Source: Pseudomonas sp. B21-048
Lineage (GTDB): Bacteria > Pseudomonadota > Gammaproteobacteria > Pseudomonadales > Pseudomonadaceae
Direction: 5' to 3'
Length of the DNA stretch: 64,000 bases
NCBI RefSeq assembly: GCF_024748615.1
Contig: NZ_CP087168.1
Span: 3,286,001 to 3,350,000 of the forward strand
In this document: positions 55,736 to 64,000 of the stretch, in pieces
Layout of the letters: every line of letters begins with the position of its first letter
How positions within the stretch are numbered: the first letter of the stretch is position 1
The notes under the pieces: generated by a model
The model's database searches: none
Told to the model about the DNA's origin: nothing
Seen by the model: the letters and a program-made list of their open reading frames with translations, nothing else
Translations under genes and position numbers: made by a program

Positions 55736-57847
55736 TCAACCACCCAGCACGCTGCGGGTCATGCTCAACAGCGCTTCAGGGCTATAAGGTTTGCTCAGCA
55801 GATAAGTGTCGGGACTGAGCTGGTGATTGCGCGAAATAATGTCCCGGGTGTGGCCGGAGGTAAAAAGCACCGCCACCGCAGGGTTCTGCACCTTGGCCCA
55901 GGCGGCCAGGTCCGAGCTTTTGATCAAACCGGGCATGACCACATCAGTGAAGATCAGGTCCACCGCCACGCCATCAAGCAACATCTGCATGGCCAGGTCA
56001 CCATTGGCCGCGGTCAGAACCTGATAGCCCTCTTCGCGCAACAGGTCCACCACCGAGCCACGCACCGCCTCGTTGTCCTCGACCACCAGAATCGTTTCGT
56101 GCCCGCGCCGATGCAGCGGATCATGGCGCATTGTTTCACCGGGTAACGGGCGCAAGCTGCGCGGAAAATATAGCTGCACCCGAGTGCCTTGCCCCACGAT
56201 GCTGGAAATTTCTATATGCCCGCCACTCTGTTTGACGAAACCGAACACCATGCTCAAACCCAGGCCGGTGCCCTGGCCGTCAGCCTTGGTGGTAAAAAAC
56301 GGTTCGAAGGCCTGTGCGAGCACTTGAGGCGTCATGCCGACACCCGTGTCAGCCACCGCCACGCAAACATAGTCACCGGCAACGATGCCTTTGCCTGTGC
56401 AAAATTTGTGGTCCAGAGCAATGTTCTCGGCATTCAGGGCAATGGTGCCCTCGCCGTTCATGGCATCTCGGGCGTTGATCGCGAGGTTGAGAATGGCATT
56501 TTCCAGCTGATTGCGGTCCACGTAGAGATGCCACGGATTGTCAGGCGCCGTCACTTTGATCTGGATAGTCTCTCCCAGCGCCCGCTGCAACAATTCTCCC
56601 AGCCCGTCGAAGATCTGCCGTGGATCGCAGACCGCCGGGGACAGAGGCTGACGACGGGCGAACGCGAGCAATTGCGAAGACAGTTTGGCACCGCGCTCGA
56701 CCGCGGCAATTGACGCACTGACCCGGCGTTGCACGTTGGCGTTGTCCGGCTCGTGGCGTGCCAACAAATGCAGGTTGCCGGCAATCACCTGCAACAAGTT
56801 GTTGAAGTCATGGGCCACGCCGCCGGTGAGACCGCCGATGGCTTCGAGTTTCTGCGACTGACGCAACTGCTCTTCGGCCGTCAGCCGCGCGTCGACTTCG
56901 TCAGCGACTCGCTGCTCCAGGTTGCGGGTGAACTTGAGCAACGATTCTTCGGCAGTCTTGCGTTCGTGGATGTCAATCAACACCCCGGGAAAGCGGAACG
57001 CCTCACCTTGCTCATTGAACTCACAACACCCGCTGGCGAGCACCCACAGGTAACTGCCATCGGGACGTAGAACCCGGTATTCGGCGTTATAGGGTACGCC
57101 GGTTTCCACCGACTGATTGATCCGTTCCTGAACCCAACTGCGGTCGTCGGGATGTATCTGCATTTCAGCGATGAGCGGTGCCAGATTGGCCAGATCCTGG
57201 TCCGGCGGGTAGGAAAACGTGCGAGCGAATCGTTCGTCGGCAGACAGCACGTCCGCCTTGATGTCCCAGACGAACGAACCGAGCAAAGCCCCGGCATTGA
57301 GGGCCAGGCGTACCCTTTCGTTGTCGGCGCGATAGGCGTTTTCGGCTTCCTGACGACGGCGTTCGGAAATCACATGATCCGTGGTTTCAACCACCATCGC
57401 CATGACTCCAGCGGGACACCCGTCATCATTGGCAACCGGACTGTAGTAAAGGTCCATCCAGACGTCTTCGGGGACACCGTCACGCAACAACACCAATGCT
57501 TTGTTGTGATAGGACAAAGTGCCACCCGCCAGGCAGGTGTCCACCACATGCCGATTGAATTCTGCAACCTCTGGCCAGCCCAACTCTACCGGGCAGCCCA
57601 GCAGATAAGGATGGCGTCCACCGGCAAATCTCGAGTAGGCATCGTTATAGATCATGTAACCGGGCCGGCCCCATAGCATCACCATCGGCAGGGGTGAGGC
57701 GAGCAATAACTGCACCGCGCCACACAGGCTTGCGGGCCAGGTATCGATGCACCCGAGCTCGGTCAGGCTCCAGTCGAACGCGCGAATGCGTCCGGCCATT
57801 TCGCCGCTCCAACCGTTACATCCGTGGCTATTATCTAGAAACTGCAT
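55736..57847 (-). CDS. Second soluble hybrid sensor histidine kinase
   Basis: This 703-residue protein begins MQFLDNSHGCNGWSGEMAGR. It has an N-terminal PAS-like module (WSLTELGCIDTWPASLCGAVQLLLASPLPMVMLWGRP), a PAS/PAC domain (about 165-300), HisKA with GGVAHDFNNLLQ (about residue 340), HATPase_c boxes (LAINARDAM, DTGVGMTPQVL, GQGTGLGLSM) and a receiver (LVVEDNEAVR; Asp in LIFTDVVMPG). The architecture and N-terminal module match the kinase at 18429-20966. No transmembrane segment is present, so it senses a cytoplasmic signal. The start at 57847 has AGG seven bases upstream; the frame to 57895 is less likely. Confidence 0.9.
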   Translation of the reverse strand: MQFLDNSHGCNGWSGEMAGRIRAFDWSLTELGCIDTWPASLCGAVQLLLASPLPMVMLWGRPGYMIYNDAYSRFAGGRHPYLLGCPVELGWPEVAEFNRHVVDTCLAGGTLSYHNKALVLLRDGVPEDVWMDLYYSPVANDDGCPAGVMAMVVETTDHVISERRRQEAENAYRADNERVRLALNAGALLGSFVWDIKADVLSADERFARTFSYPPDQDLANLAPLIAEMQIHPDDRSWVQERINQSVETGVPYNAEYRVLRPDGSYLWVLASGCCEFNEQGEAFRFPGVLIDIHERKTAEESLLKFTRNLEQRVADEVDARLTAEEQLRQSQKLEAIGGLTGGVAHDFNNLLQVIAGNLHLLARHEPDNANVQRRVSASIAAVERGAKLSSQLLAFARRQPLSPAVCDPRQIFDGLGELLQRALGETIQIKVTAPDNPWHLYVDRNQLENAILNLAINARDAMNGEGTIALNAENIALDHKFCTGKGIVAGDYVCVAVADTGVGMTPQVLAQAFEPFFTTKADGQGTGLGLSMVFGFVKQSGGHIEISSIVGQGTRVQLYFPRSLRPLPGETMRHDPLHRRGHETILVVEDNEAVRGSVVDLLREEGYQVLTAANGDLAMQMLLDGVAVDLIFTDVVMPGLIKSSDLAAWAKVQNPAVAVLFTSGHTRDIISRNHQLSPDTYLLSKPYSPEALLSMTRSVLGG

Positions 57848-58056
57848 CGACTGGCCTATTATGTCCTGTGAATGACATGTTTTCAGGCGGTGCAACGGCG
57901 TGAGGAGACGGTGCGTGCCCGTTTGTTTCGAGCACCGCCGACGCCAATGGTTTCATAGAGGTATAGCTGATTATCGATCGGCCCCTGCAGCGACCGGCAA
58001 TCGAGTGACCGACACGGTCTCCGAAGGAGCTGCCGCAGGTGACGTATCCACCAGGT

Positions 58057-61000
58057 TCAGCGGAAATCCCGGCTGCGTACATGGATGCCGTCGAGCAATG
58101 AACTCAAGTCGCTCAAGCGTCCGGCAATCAGGTGCCGCACCTCGCCTTCCTTTTCCCAACGCCCATCGACCTTGAGCAATTGTCCGCCGACCAGTACCTG
58201 CCGTTGCCGTTCGGCCAAGTCGCGCCAGACCACCACGTTGACGTTGCCGAACTCGTCTTCAAGCGTCACGAAGGTCACGCCGCTGGCGGTGCCCGGGCGT
58301 TGCCGGCCGGTCACCAACCCGGCGACGCTGACCGGCCGGCCGTGCTCGACATCCATAAGTTCTTTCGAACTGCGGCAACGCCGGGCTTTCAATTCACCCC
58401 GCAGCAAAGCCAGCGGATGCGGCCCGAGGGTGGTGCCGACACTGTTGTAATCGGCTTGCAGGTCTTCGCCCACGGTGGGTTTGGGCAGAGACACCGCCGG
58501 CTCTTCCTGGCTCGGCAAACCGGCAAACAAGCCGAGCTGTTTCTGCACCCCCGCCACCTCCCAGCGCGCCCGATGCCGGTCACCGGCCAGCCCGCGCAAC
58601 GCACCGGCATCGGCCAGTTGCTCCTGGGCGCGAGCATCGAGTCGCGCCCGTTCGCCAAGGTCGGCGATGTCGGCAAACGCCCCCTTCGACCGTGCAAATT
58701 CAATGCGCCTGGCATCGTCCTCGCGAAAGCCTTTGATCATCCGCAACCCCATGCGAATGGCCGGCTGCGCGCCGGTGATCGGTTCCAGGCTGCAATCCCA
58801 GTCACTGGCCCGCACGTCCACCGGACGAATCTGCAAATGATGCCGGCGGGCATCCTGAAGAATCTGATCCGGGCTGTAGAAACCCATGGGCCAACTATTG
58901 ATCAGCGCACAGGCGAAGGCCGCCGGCTCGTGGCATTTCAACCAGCAACTGGCATAGGTCAGCAAGGCGAAACTGGCGGCGTGGGATTCGGGAAAACCGT
59001 AATTGCCGAAACCTTTGATCTGCTCGAAGATCTGCGCGGCGAACTCCGCCGTGTAGCCGTTTTTCTTCATCCCCTGCGCCAGACGCTCCTTGTGCGGTTC
59101 CAGTCCGCCATGGCGTTTCCAGGCGGCCATGGAGCGGCGCAATTGATCGGCCTCGCCGGGGCTGTAGTCGGCGGCAACAATCGCAATCTGCATCACCTGT
59201 TCCTGGAACAGCGGCACGCCCAAGGTGCGTTTGAGCACCACTTCGAGTTCTTTCGATGGGTAGATCACCTCTTCTTCGCCCTTACGCCGCCGCAGATAGG
59301 GATGCACCATTCCGCCCTGAATCGGCCCCGGCCGAACGATCGCCACCTCGATCACCAGATCGTAGAAATTCTTGGGCTTGAGCCTGGGCAGCATCGACAT
59401 CTGTGCCCGGGATTCGATCTGGAACACTCCGATGGTGTCCGCATGACCAATCATCTCGTAGGTTTGCGGGTCTTCGGCCGGCACCGTCGCCAGGCTCAGG
59501 TCGCGCCCACGGTGTCGACGCAGCAGATCGAAACAACGACGAATCGCGCTGAGCATGCCCAACGCGAGGATATCGACCTTGAGCAACCCGACCGCGTCCA
59601 GATCGTCCTTGTCCCACTGGATGATGGTGCGCTCGGCCATGGCGGCGTTTTCCACCGGCACCAGACTGTCCAGGGGTTGTTCGGAAATCACGAAACCGCC
59701 TGGGTGCTGGGACAGGTGCCGGGGGAAACCGATCAACTGCCCCGTCAGGCTCAACACCCGGCGCAACACCGGGCTATCGGGATCGAAACCTCCTTCACGC
59801 AGGCGCTCGACGGGCGGCGCCTGATCACTCCAGTGACCGCAACAGTCGGCCAGGGCGTTGACCTGATCGGGCGGCAAACCCAGTGCCTTGGCCACATCGC
59901 GGACTGCGCCGGCACCGTGGTAGGTACTGACCACCGCCGTCAGCGCTGCACGGGTGCGACCATAACGCTGAAACACGTATTGCAGGACTTCTTCACGTCG
60001 CTCGTGTTCAAAATCCACGTCGATGTCTGGCGGCTCGTTGCGCTCTTTGGAGAGAAAACGCTCGAACAGCAGCGTGCTCCGCTCTGGATCGATCTCCGTG
60101 ATCCCCAGCACGTAGCACACCGCCGAGTTGGCCGCAGAACCACGCCCCTGACAGAGAATGTGTTGCTGGCGGGCGAAATTCACAATGTCATGAACCGTCA
60201 GGAAATAACTTTCGTACTCCAGCTCGGCAATCAGCTCCAGCTCCTTGTCGATCTGCGCCAACACCTCGGCCTTAGGACCTTTTTCCCAGCGCCAGCGAAT
60301 ACCCTTTTCAGTCAAGGCTCGCAGCCAGGATGTGGCCGTATGCCCTTCAGGTACCAGCTCCCGGGGATACTGATAACGCAACTGACCAAGGTCGAACGTG
60401 CAGCGCCGGGCGATGCTCAGTGTTTCGTCGAGCAGTGCCTGCGGGTAGAGATCGCGCAAAGCGTCGAGGCCACGCAAATGCCGTTCGCCATTGGGGTGCA
60501 GACGCAACCCGGCCTCAGCCACCGACAGGTGATAGCGGATCGCGGTCATGGTGTCCTGCAAGGCACGCCGGCCGCGGGCATGCATATGCACATCGCCGCT
60601 GGCCACCGCCGGGATCCGCAGTTCCCGCGCCAGAGTCAGCAACGCCGCCAGTCGTCGGGTGTCGTCCTGCCCGCGATGTAACTGAACACTCAGCCAGAGG
60701 CGCTCGGCGAAGGTCTGCTTCAGCCAGTGGCCCTGCTCAAAGTCATCGACGGCGTCCGGTACCCATAACGCCAACAGCCCCGGCAACGGCTCGCCGAAAT
60801 CCTCCCGCAGCACCTGATACTGGCCTTTCTGCGTACGGCGTCTGGCGCGGGTAATCAGGCGGCACAGGGTTTGATAACCCTCGAGGTTTTCCACCAGCAG
60901 TACCAGTTTCGGACCGTTTTCGATGCGTATTTCACTGCCGATGATTAGCGGCAATTCCACGGCCTTGGCCGCCTGCCAGGCACGGACAATACCCGCCAGG

Positions 61001-61134
61001 GTGCATTCGTCGGTGATCGCCAACGCTTGATAGCCCTGCTTTTTCGCCCGCTGAAAAAGCTCAAGCGCACTGGAAGCACCACGCTGGAAACTGAAGTTCG
61101 ACAGGCAGTGCAGCTCCGCGTAATCGACATTCAT
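58057..61134 (-). CDS. dnaE2: Error-prone DNA polymerase DnaE2 (ImuC)
   Basis: This 1025-residue C-family polymerase begins [20 protein letters not shown], its PHP domain. Catalytic acids lie in [16 protein letters not shown] (about residue 375) and [14 protein letters not shown]-terminal OB-fold region ([18 protein letters not shown]) ends the protein. It performs translesion synthesis with ImuB and ImuA. The start overlaps the imuB stop (ATGA). As last gene of the lexA2-imuA-imuB-dnaE2 operon it should be induced by DNA damage. The 849-codon antisense frame is a shadow. Confidence 0.95.
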   Translation of the reverse strand: MNVDYAELHCLSNFSFQRGASSALELFQRAKKQGYQALAITDECTLAGIVRAWQAAKAVELPLIIGSEIRIENGPKLVLLVENLEGYQTLCRLITRARRRTQKGQYQVLREDFGEPLPGLLALWVPDAVDDFEQGHWLKQTFAERLWLSVQLHRGQDDTRRLAALLTLARELRIPAVASGDVHMHARGRRALQDTMTAIRYHLSVAEAGLRLHPNGERHLRGLDALRDLYPQALLDETLSIARRCTFDLGQLRYQYPRELVPEGHTATSWLRALTEKGIRWRWEKGPKAEVLAQIDKELELIAELEYESYFLTVHDIVNFARQQHILCQGRGSAANSAVCYVLGITEIDPERSTLLFERFLSKERNEPPDIDVDFEHERREEVLQYVFQRYGRTRAALTAVVSTYHGAGAVRDVAKALGLPPDQVNALADCCGHWSDQAPPVERLREGGFDPDSPVLRRVLSLTGQLIGFPRHLSQHPGGFVISEQPLDSLVPVENAAMAERTIIQWDKDDLDAVGLLKVDILALGMLSAIRRCFDLLRRHRGRDLSLATVPAEDPQTYEMIGHADTIGVFQIESRAQMSMLPRLKPKNFYDLVIEVAIVRPGPIQGGMVHPYLRRRKGEEEVIYPSKELEVVLKRTLGVPLFQEQVMQIAIVAADYSPGEADQLRRSMAAWKRHGGLEPHKERLAQGMKKNGYTAEFAAQIFEQIKGFGNYGFPESHAASFALLTYASCWLKCHEPAAFACALINSWPMGFYSPDQILQDARRHHLQIRPVDVRASDWDCSLEPITGAQPAIRMGLRMIKGFREDDARRIEFARSKGAFADIADLGERARLDARAQEQLADAGALRGLAGDRHRARWEVAGVQKQLGLFAGLPSQEEPAVSLPKPTVGEDLQADYNSVGTTLGPHPLALLRGELKARRCRSSKELMDVEHGRPVSVAGLVTGRQRPGTASGVTFVTLEDEFGNVNVVVWRDLAERQRQVLVGGQLLKVDGRWEKEGEVRHLIAGRLSDLSSLLDGIHVRSRDFR

Positions 61135-62546
61135 GCGAACCAGCCTTGCAGCCACAACGGACCGCCTTCACCCACCGTCCGATAGGCCCAGCCCTGCTGA
61201 CCGGAGCGGGTTTCGATCAGGTAGTAATCGCGGCGCACGTCGTCGCCGTCCCACCAGCCCGACTCGATGCGTTCCGGTCCCATGAGGATGCGCGTCGAAC
61301 CTTCGTGTACTGCCTGCGGTTCAGTTAGTAGCCAGCCCGGGCGTTGCACGGCAGGCAGCACCCCACAGGTCTGGCTGTCGACACTGGCCTGCCACGCGCA
61401 TTCCGGGCGGTGATCGGCCTGGAACCGCAAGCCCTGCACCGCGTCATCCCCCAGCCGTGCGCGCAAGCGTTCGCGCAGCTGTTCCCAAGGCAAGGATTGC
61501 TGCGGACGATCATCGAACAGTTCCTGGTACTGGGGCACAAAGGCCGGTAGCTCTTCGGCGCGCAGACGAAAACCGCGCACCGGCGCCTCGACCTGAACCT
61601 GTTCCAGCCGCCCCCGGGCCAGTTCGAACAGCATCGCCGGATCGCGCTCGGCGCTGAGCAGGCCGACCTTGATCAGCGTGTCTGGCAACCCGGCGTGCTC
61701 CAGGTGCAGGTAGAAGCGCTGCACACCGCTGTCCCGCCCGCAGAGAAACACCGACAGATCGCCCGTCAGCCTGCGCAACGGAAACAGCAATGCCTGATGG
61801 GATTGCACATCGAAGTTGAGTTCGATGCGCACGTCGAAACGGTCCGGCGGCAGGTAAAACGCCAGCGCCAGCCGTCGCTCGCCGAACAGGGTGTCCAGAT
61901 GCTTGAGTACCTGAGCCTCGAAACGCCGGGCCAGGCTATGTCGTGGCAGTGCCTGTACCTGACTCAAAGTGCGCAGCCCCATGCGCGATAACGCCGTGGC
62001 AACGCTTGGCTCCAGTGCAATCCGGTCGACGGGCAACTGCCCCAGGTGGTGGTGCAAGACTTCATTGTCCGGCACCACCAGACCGTCATAAACGTTGGCC
62101 AGCACCCGCGCCGCCACTGGGTTGGGCGCGGCGACAATCCGGTGACGAAACCCCAGCTCGCCGAGTTCGGCCCGCAATCGCGCCTCGAACTGCGGCCAGG
62201 GCCCGAACAAGCCCAGGCTCGATTCGATTTCAAACACCACGGCGCGCGGGTAATGCACGCTGACCTGAGCGCTGAACCGATAGGCCCAGGCGGCCAGGAA
62301 TTGCTGCCAGTGTTCGATCTCAGCGGCGTCATATTCGGCGGTGACAAAACTTTTGCTCAGGGCCTGGGCGGCGCTCATCGATTGGCCGGGCCGCAAACCC
62401 AGCGCTCGCGCCGAACCGTTAACGGCTTGCAGCACCCGACGCTGGGCCGGACCGGTCAGCAGCGCCAGCGGTTCGTCAGGGTCGGGGCGCTGACGCAGTA
62501 CCGCGTCCAGCGCCAATTGCGGGAAGAGAATGCAAACCCAGCGCAT
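61131..62546 (-). CDS. imuB: ImuB, inactive Y-family polymerase-like protein
   Basis: This 471-residue protein begins [20 protein letters not shown]. It has a Y-family fold, but the catalytic acidic residues expected in active DinB/UmuC are not evident (N-terminal FPQLALDAV in place of the DxD motif region). It is thought to recruit DnaE2 and the beta clamp. It is the third gene of the mutagenesis operon, seven bases after imuA and overlapping dnaE2 by four bases. An upstream in-frame extension to 62990 is antisense-like basic sequence and was rejected. Confidence 0.94.
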   Translation of the reverse strand: MRWVCILFPQLALDAVLRQRPDPDEPLALLTGPAQRRVLQAVNGSARALGLRPGQSMSAAQALSKSFVTAEYDAAEIEHWQQFLAAWAYRFSAQVSVHYPRAVVFEIESSLGLFGPWPQFEARLRAELGELGFRHRIVAAPNPVAARVLANVYDGLVVPDNEVLHHHLGQLPVDRIALEPSVATALSRMGLRTLSQVQALPRHSLARRFEAQVLKHLDTLFGERRLALAFYLPPDRFDVRIELNFDVQSHQALLFPLRRLTGDLSVFLCGRDSGVQRFYLHLEHAGLPDTLIKVGLLSAERDPAMLFELARGRLEQVQVEAPVRGFRLRAEELPAFVPQYQELFDDRPQQSLPWEQLRERLRARLGDDAVQGLRFQADHRPECAWQASVDSQTCGVLPAVQRPGWLLTEPQAVHEGSTRILMGPERIESGWWDGDDVRRDYYLIETRSGQQGWAYRTVGEGGPLWLQGWFA

Positions 62547-62553
62547 GGCAACC

Positions 62554-63171
62554 TCAATGCCCGACGGCAAAAGCAATCGGCGCCGAACGGGCCAGCCCGC
62601 CCCGGCACTTGAGCACCCGCAACTGCGCAGGTTTGGCGTCGATGGCGATGCGCAAGGCCGCTGGTGACGGGTTGATGGCTTCACTGATCGAGCGATAGGC
62701 GAACGCCAATGTCTGACCGGTTTCCGCCGCCACCTGCAAACGTCGCAATGCTCGATCATCGGCCTTGTGCGGCCAGCACAACACCGCCCCGCAACTGCCC
62801 GAACGCAGGCATTGTTCCGCCGCCCACAGCGCATCGCGCTCGCTGGCCTGGATGATCGACAGTTGCCGCAGATCGACCCCGGCGTTCTGCCAGGCCTGGG
62901 GATACGGCACGTAAGGCGGCGCCACCAGCACGATACGCTCCCCCGCCGCCGACAGCCGCGCCAGTGCCGGCCACACCAGTTGCAACTCACCCACGCCTTG
63001 CCCGGACAACAGAATTTCAGTCAGCGCCGCTTCCGGCCAGCCGCCCGTGGGCAATGCCGCATCCAGCGCCGCATGCCCCGTGGGTTGCGGGCTGACGGCC
63101 GGTGGCGCAGGCCGGCCCTTCCAGACTTGGCCGCCATTGAACAACATATCCAACGCAACGACGGCGCCCAT
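62554..63171 (-). CDS. imuA: ImuA, RecA/SulA-like mutagenesis protein
   Basis: This 205-residue protein begins MGAVVALDMLFNGGQVWKGR. A RecA-like core is visible (ALPTGGWPEAALTEILLSGQ GVGELQLVWPAL), but a canonical Walker A lysine is missing, as usual for ImuA. It works with ImuB and DnaE2. The ATG overlaps the lexA2 stop (TGATG), indicating one operon. Confidence 0.93.
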   Translation of the reverse strand: MGAVVALDMLFNGGQVWKGRPAPPAVSPQPTGHAALDAALPTGGWPEAALTEILLSGQGVGELQLVWPALARLSAAGERIVLVAPPYVPYPQAWQNAGVDLRQLSIIQASERDALWAAEQCLRSGSCGAVLCWPHKADDRALRRLQVAAETGQTLAFAYRSISEAINPSPAALRIAIDAKPAQLRVLKCRGGLARSAPIAFAVGH

Positions 63172-63788
63172 CACCCTTGCCTCACCAGACCGCAGAACAC
63201 GCCTTCGATGGCCAGATCCTGATCGGCTCGAACAATGATCGGCTGGTAAGCCGGATTACGCGGTAACAGGCGAACAGAATCGCCGACCCGCTCGAAACGC
63301 TTGATGGTGACTTCGCCGTCGAGCCGCGCCACGACGATCTGGCCGTTGACCGCTTCGGGATTGCGCCGCACGCCCACCAGATCGCCGTCGAGAATGCCGT
63401 CCTCGATCATCGAATCGCCCTGGACCCGCAGCATGTAATCCGGCACCCGCGAGAAGATCGACGGATCAAGCAGCAAACGGCTGTGGACCTCGGCATCGGC
63501 ACCGATCGGCGCACCGGCCGCCACTCGACCGAGTACCGGAACATCCAGCAGTTCGGGCCGCGACGGTTGATTCAGCAGCCGGATACCGCGCGCCTGATGC
63601 GCATTGACCTCGATAAAACCGGCCTCGGTCAGCGCCAGCACGTGCTTGCGCGCCACGCTACGGGAGGCGAAACCAAAGGCCTCACTGATTTCAGCGAGGC
63701 TCGGGGGCTGACCGTGTTCGGCGATGCGATCGCGGATGAAGGTCAGGATAGCGGTACGGCGGGGAGTTAAAGTTGTCATGGAGTACAT
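63171..63788 (-). CDS. lexA: LexA2 repressor of the mutagenesis cassette
   Basis: This 205-residue LexA-type repressor begins MYSMTTLTPRRTAILTFIRD. The winged helix (PSLAEISEAFGFASRSVARKHVLALTEAGFIEV) differs from standard LexA. The cleavage site is AAG-APIG (about residue 87), with catalytic Ser in GDSMIEDG and Lys in EVTIKRF. Pseudomonads often carry such a second LexA before imuA-imuB-dnaE2. The ATG at 63788 (AAAGAG upstream) gives MYSM; an ATG three codons on is possible. Its operator overlaps this start region. Confidence 0.92.
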   Translation of the reverse strand: MYSMTTLTPRRTAILTFIRDRIAEHGQPPSLAEISEAFGFASRSVARKHVLALTEAGFIEVNAHQARGIRLLNQPSRPELLDVPVLGRVAAGAPIGADAEVHSRLLLDPSIFSRVPDYMLRVQGDSMIEDGILDGDLVGVRRNPEAVNGQIVVARLDGEVTIKRFERVGDSVRLLPRNPAYQPIIVRADQDLAIEGVFCGLVRQG

Positions 63789-63794
63789 TTGTAC
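63783..63794. promoter_or_regulatory. LexA2 operator GTAC-N4-GTAC
   Basis: GTACATTTGTAC (flanked symmetrically as GAGTACATTTGTACTC) is a palindrome matching the GTAC-N4-G(T)xC type box recognised by LexA2 of P. putida and Xanthomonas. It straddles the lexA2 start codon at 63786-63788, implying tight autoregulation. I saw no classical CTGT-N8-ACAG box in this region. Confidence 0.78.
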
Positions 63795-63876
63795 TCTTTT
63801 GGGTTTTACCTGACAAGGACCGCCAGTCAGCTTAGCCCGCGAGAAGCTGGAAACCCTGCGATGTCTTTGATAGAAG

Positions 63877-63896
63877 CGACCGTTTTGGCGGTCGCC
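63877..63896 (-). terminator. Hairpin between the end gene and lexA2
   Basis: GCGACCG pairs with CGGTCGC around a six-base loop, 38 bases after the stop of the gene at the right edge. A T tract is weak, so termination is only likely. Confidence 0.4.
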
Positions 63897-63933
63897 CATC
63901 GATGGCTCGGGTTCTTTCAGCTGCGCTTGGGGT

Positions 63934-64000
63934 TTAGCCGATGCGCAATGCGCGCAGGTCGAGGCGACCGTCCTTGAGCGGCGGACACCAATAATAGCCG
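63934..64000 (-). CDS. 3' end of an unidentified gene
   Basis: The last 21 codons of a minus-strand frame read GYYWCPPLKDGRLDLRALRIG and stop. The residue composition and Pseudomonas-like codon use look like a real C-terminus, but the family cannot be identified from this fragment. It is on the same strand as, and upstream of, the lexA2 operon. Confidence 0.5.
   Translation of the reverse strand, partial: GYYWCPPLKDGRLDLRALRIG

Noticed and set aside
57848..58056. A small plus-strand frame (from about 57900) between the hybrid kinase and dnaE2
   Set aside because: It extends antisense into the 3' end of dnaE2, begins at a non-ATG codon and has an arginine-rich shadow composition.
58132..60681. 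An 849-codon open frame on the plus strand
   Set aside because: It is antisense to dnaE2, whose catalytic motifs are intact; no domain was recognised in the shadow.

Overview
This window reads as the chromosome of a fluorescent pseudomonad (Pseudomonas fluorescens group). The evidence is the high G+C content, the near-continuous coding, several families of Pseudomonas-type REP palindromes between genes, and a gene set typical of the genus: YejABEF, the 3-hydroxybutyrate operon, CobN/CobW/CbtAB, Cti, the DUF934-CysI pair and the LexA2-ImuA-ImuB-DnaE2 mutagenesis cassette. I see no tRNA, rRNA, CRISPR array or prophage. The only clear mobile element is one IS1182-family copy.

Layout. 1-3.8 kb: the end of a GNAT acetyltransferase, then an aromatic-rich leader peptide, an intrinsic terminator and a second aromatic-rich small ORF ahead of a class I DAHP synthase (a likely attenuation region), a family I.1 lipase and a parvulin. 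3.9-9.4 kb: a yejABEF peptide ABC importer. 9.5-15.5 kb: a sigma-54 activator (HbcR type), a -24/-12 promoter, a GntP permease, 3-hydroxybutyrate dehydrogenase and acetoacetyl-CoA synthetase, which together take up 3-hydroxybutyrate and convert it to acetoacetyl-CoA. 15.5-17.1 kb: the IS, inserted cleanly into a REP palindrome with a 4-bp duplication. 17.2-23.7 kb: an orphan PilT/PilU-like ATPase, a soluble hybrid histidine kinase, a second parvulin, a thioredoxin-like protein and a phospholipase-D-like protein.

23.8-33.4 kb is a cobalamin/cobalt region. One arm (cobW-cobN-chlI-VWA, minus strand) and the other (cbtB-cbtA-cobE-cobM, plus strand) diverge, and each begins with its own cobalamin riboswitch. 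The plus-strand riboswitch is followed by a hairpin that buries a strong Shine-Dalgarno sequence. That Shine-Dalgarno serves a short ORF overlapping the start of cbtB, not cbtB itself. NfuA, the cis/trans fatty acid isomerase Cti and the B12-dependent methionine synthase MetH follow.

40.5-50.9 kb: a DUF2970 protein, an orphan periplasmic binding protein, an unannotated 37-residue membrane protein, the sulfite/nitrite reductase cysI with its DUF934 partner, a 1295-residue leucine-rich-repeat toxin/effector-like protein, SohB, a histidine phosphatase and an SCP2 protein. 51.1-57.8 kb: a probable Tat-exported amidohydrolase, a LysR regulator, small stress-type proteins (DUF465, DUF4142, one unknown) and a second soluble hybrid kinase. 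58-63.8 kb: dnaE2-imuB-imuA-lexA2 as one overlapping minus-strand operon, with a GTAC-N4-GTAC operator straddling the lexA2 start. The last 67 bases hold the 3' end of another minus-strand gene.

Most very long open frames antisense to cobN, cobW, metH and dnaE2 are G+C-driven shadows and were left out. Start codons were chosen from Shine-Dalgarno spacing and family length. Family assignments rest on motif recognition without database searches.
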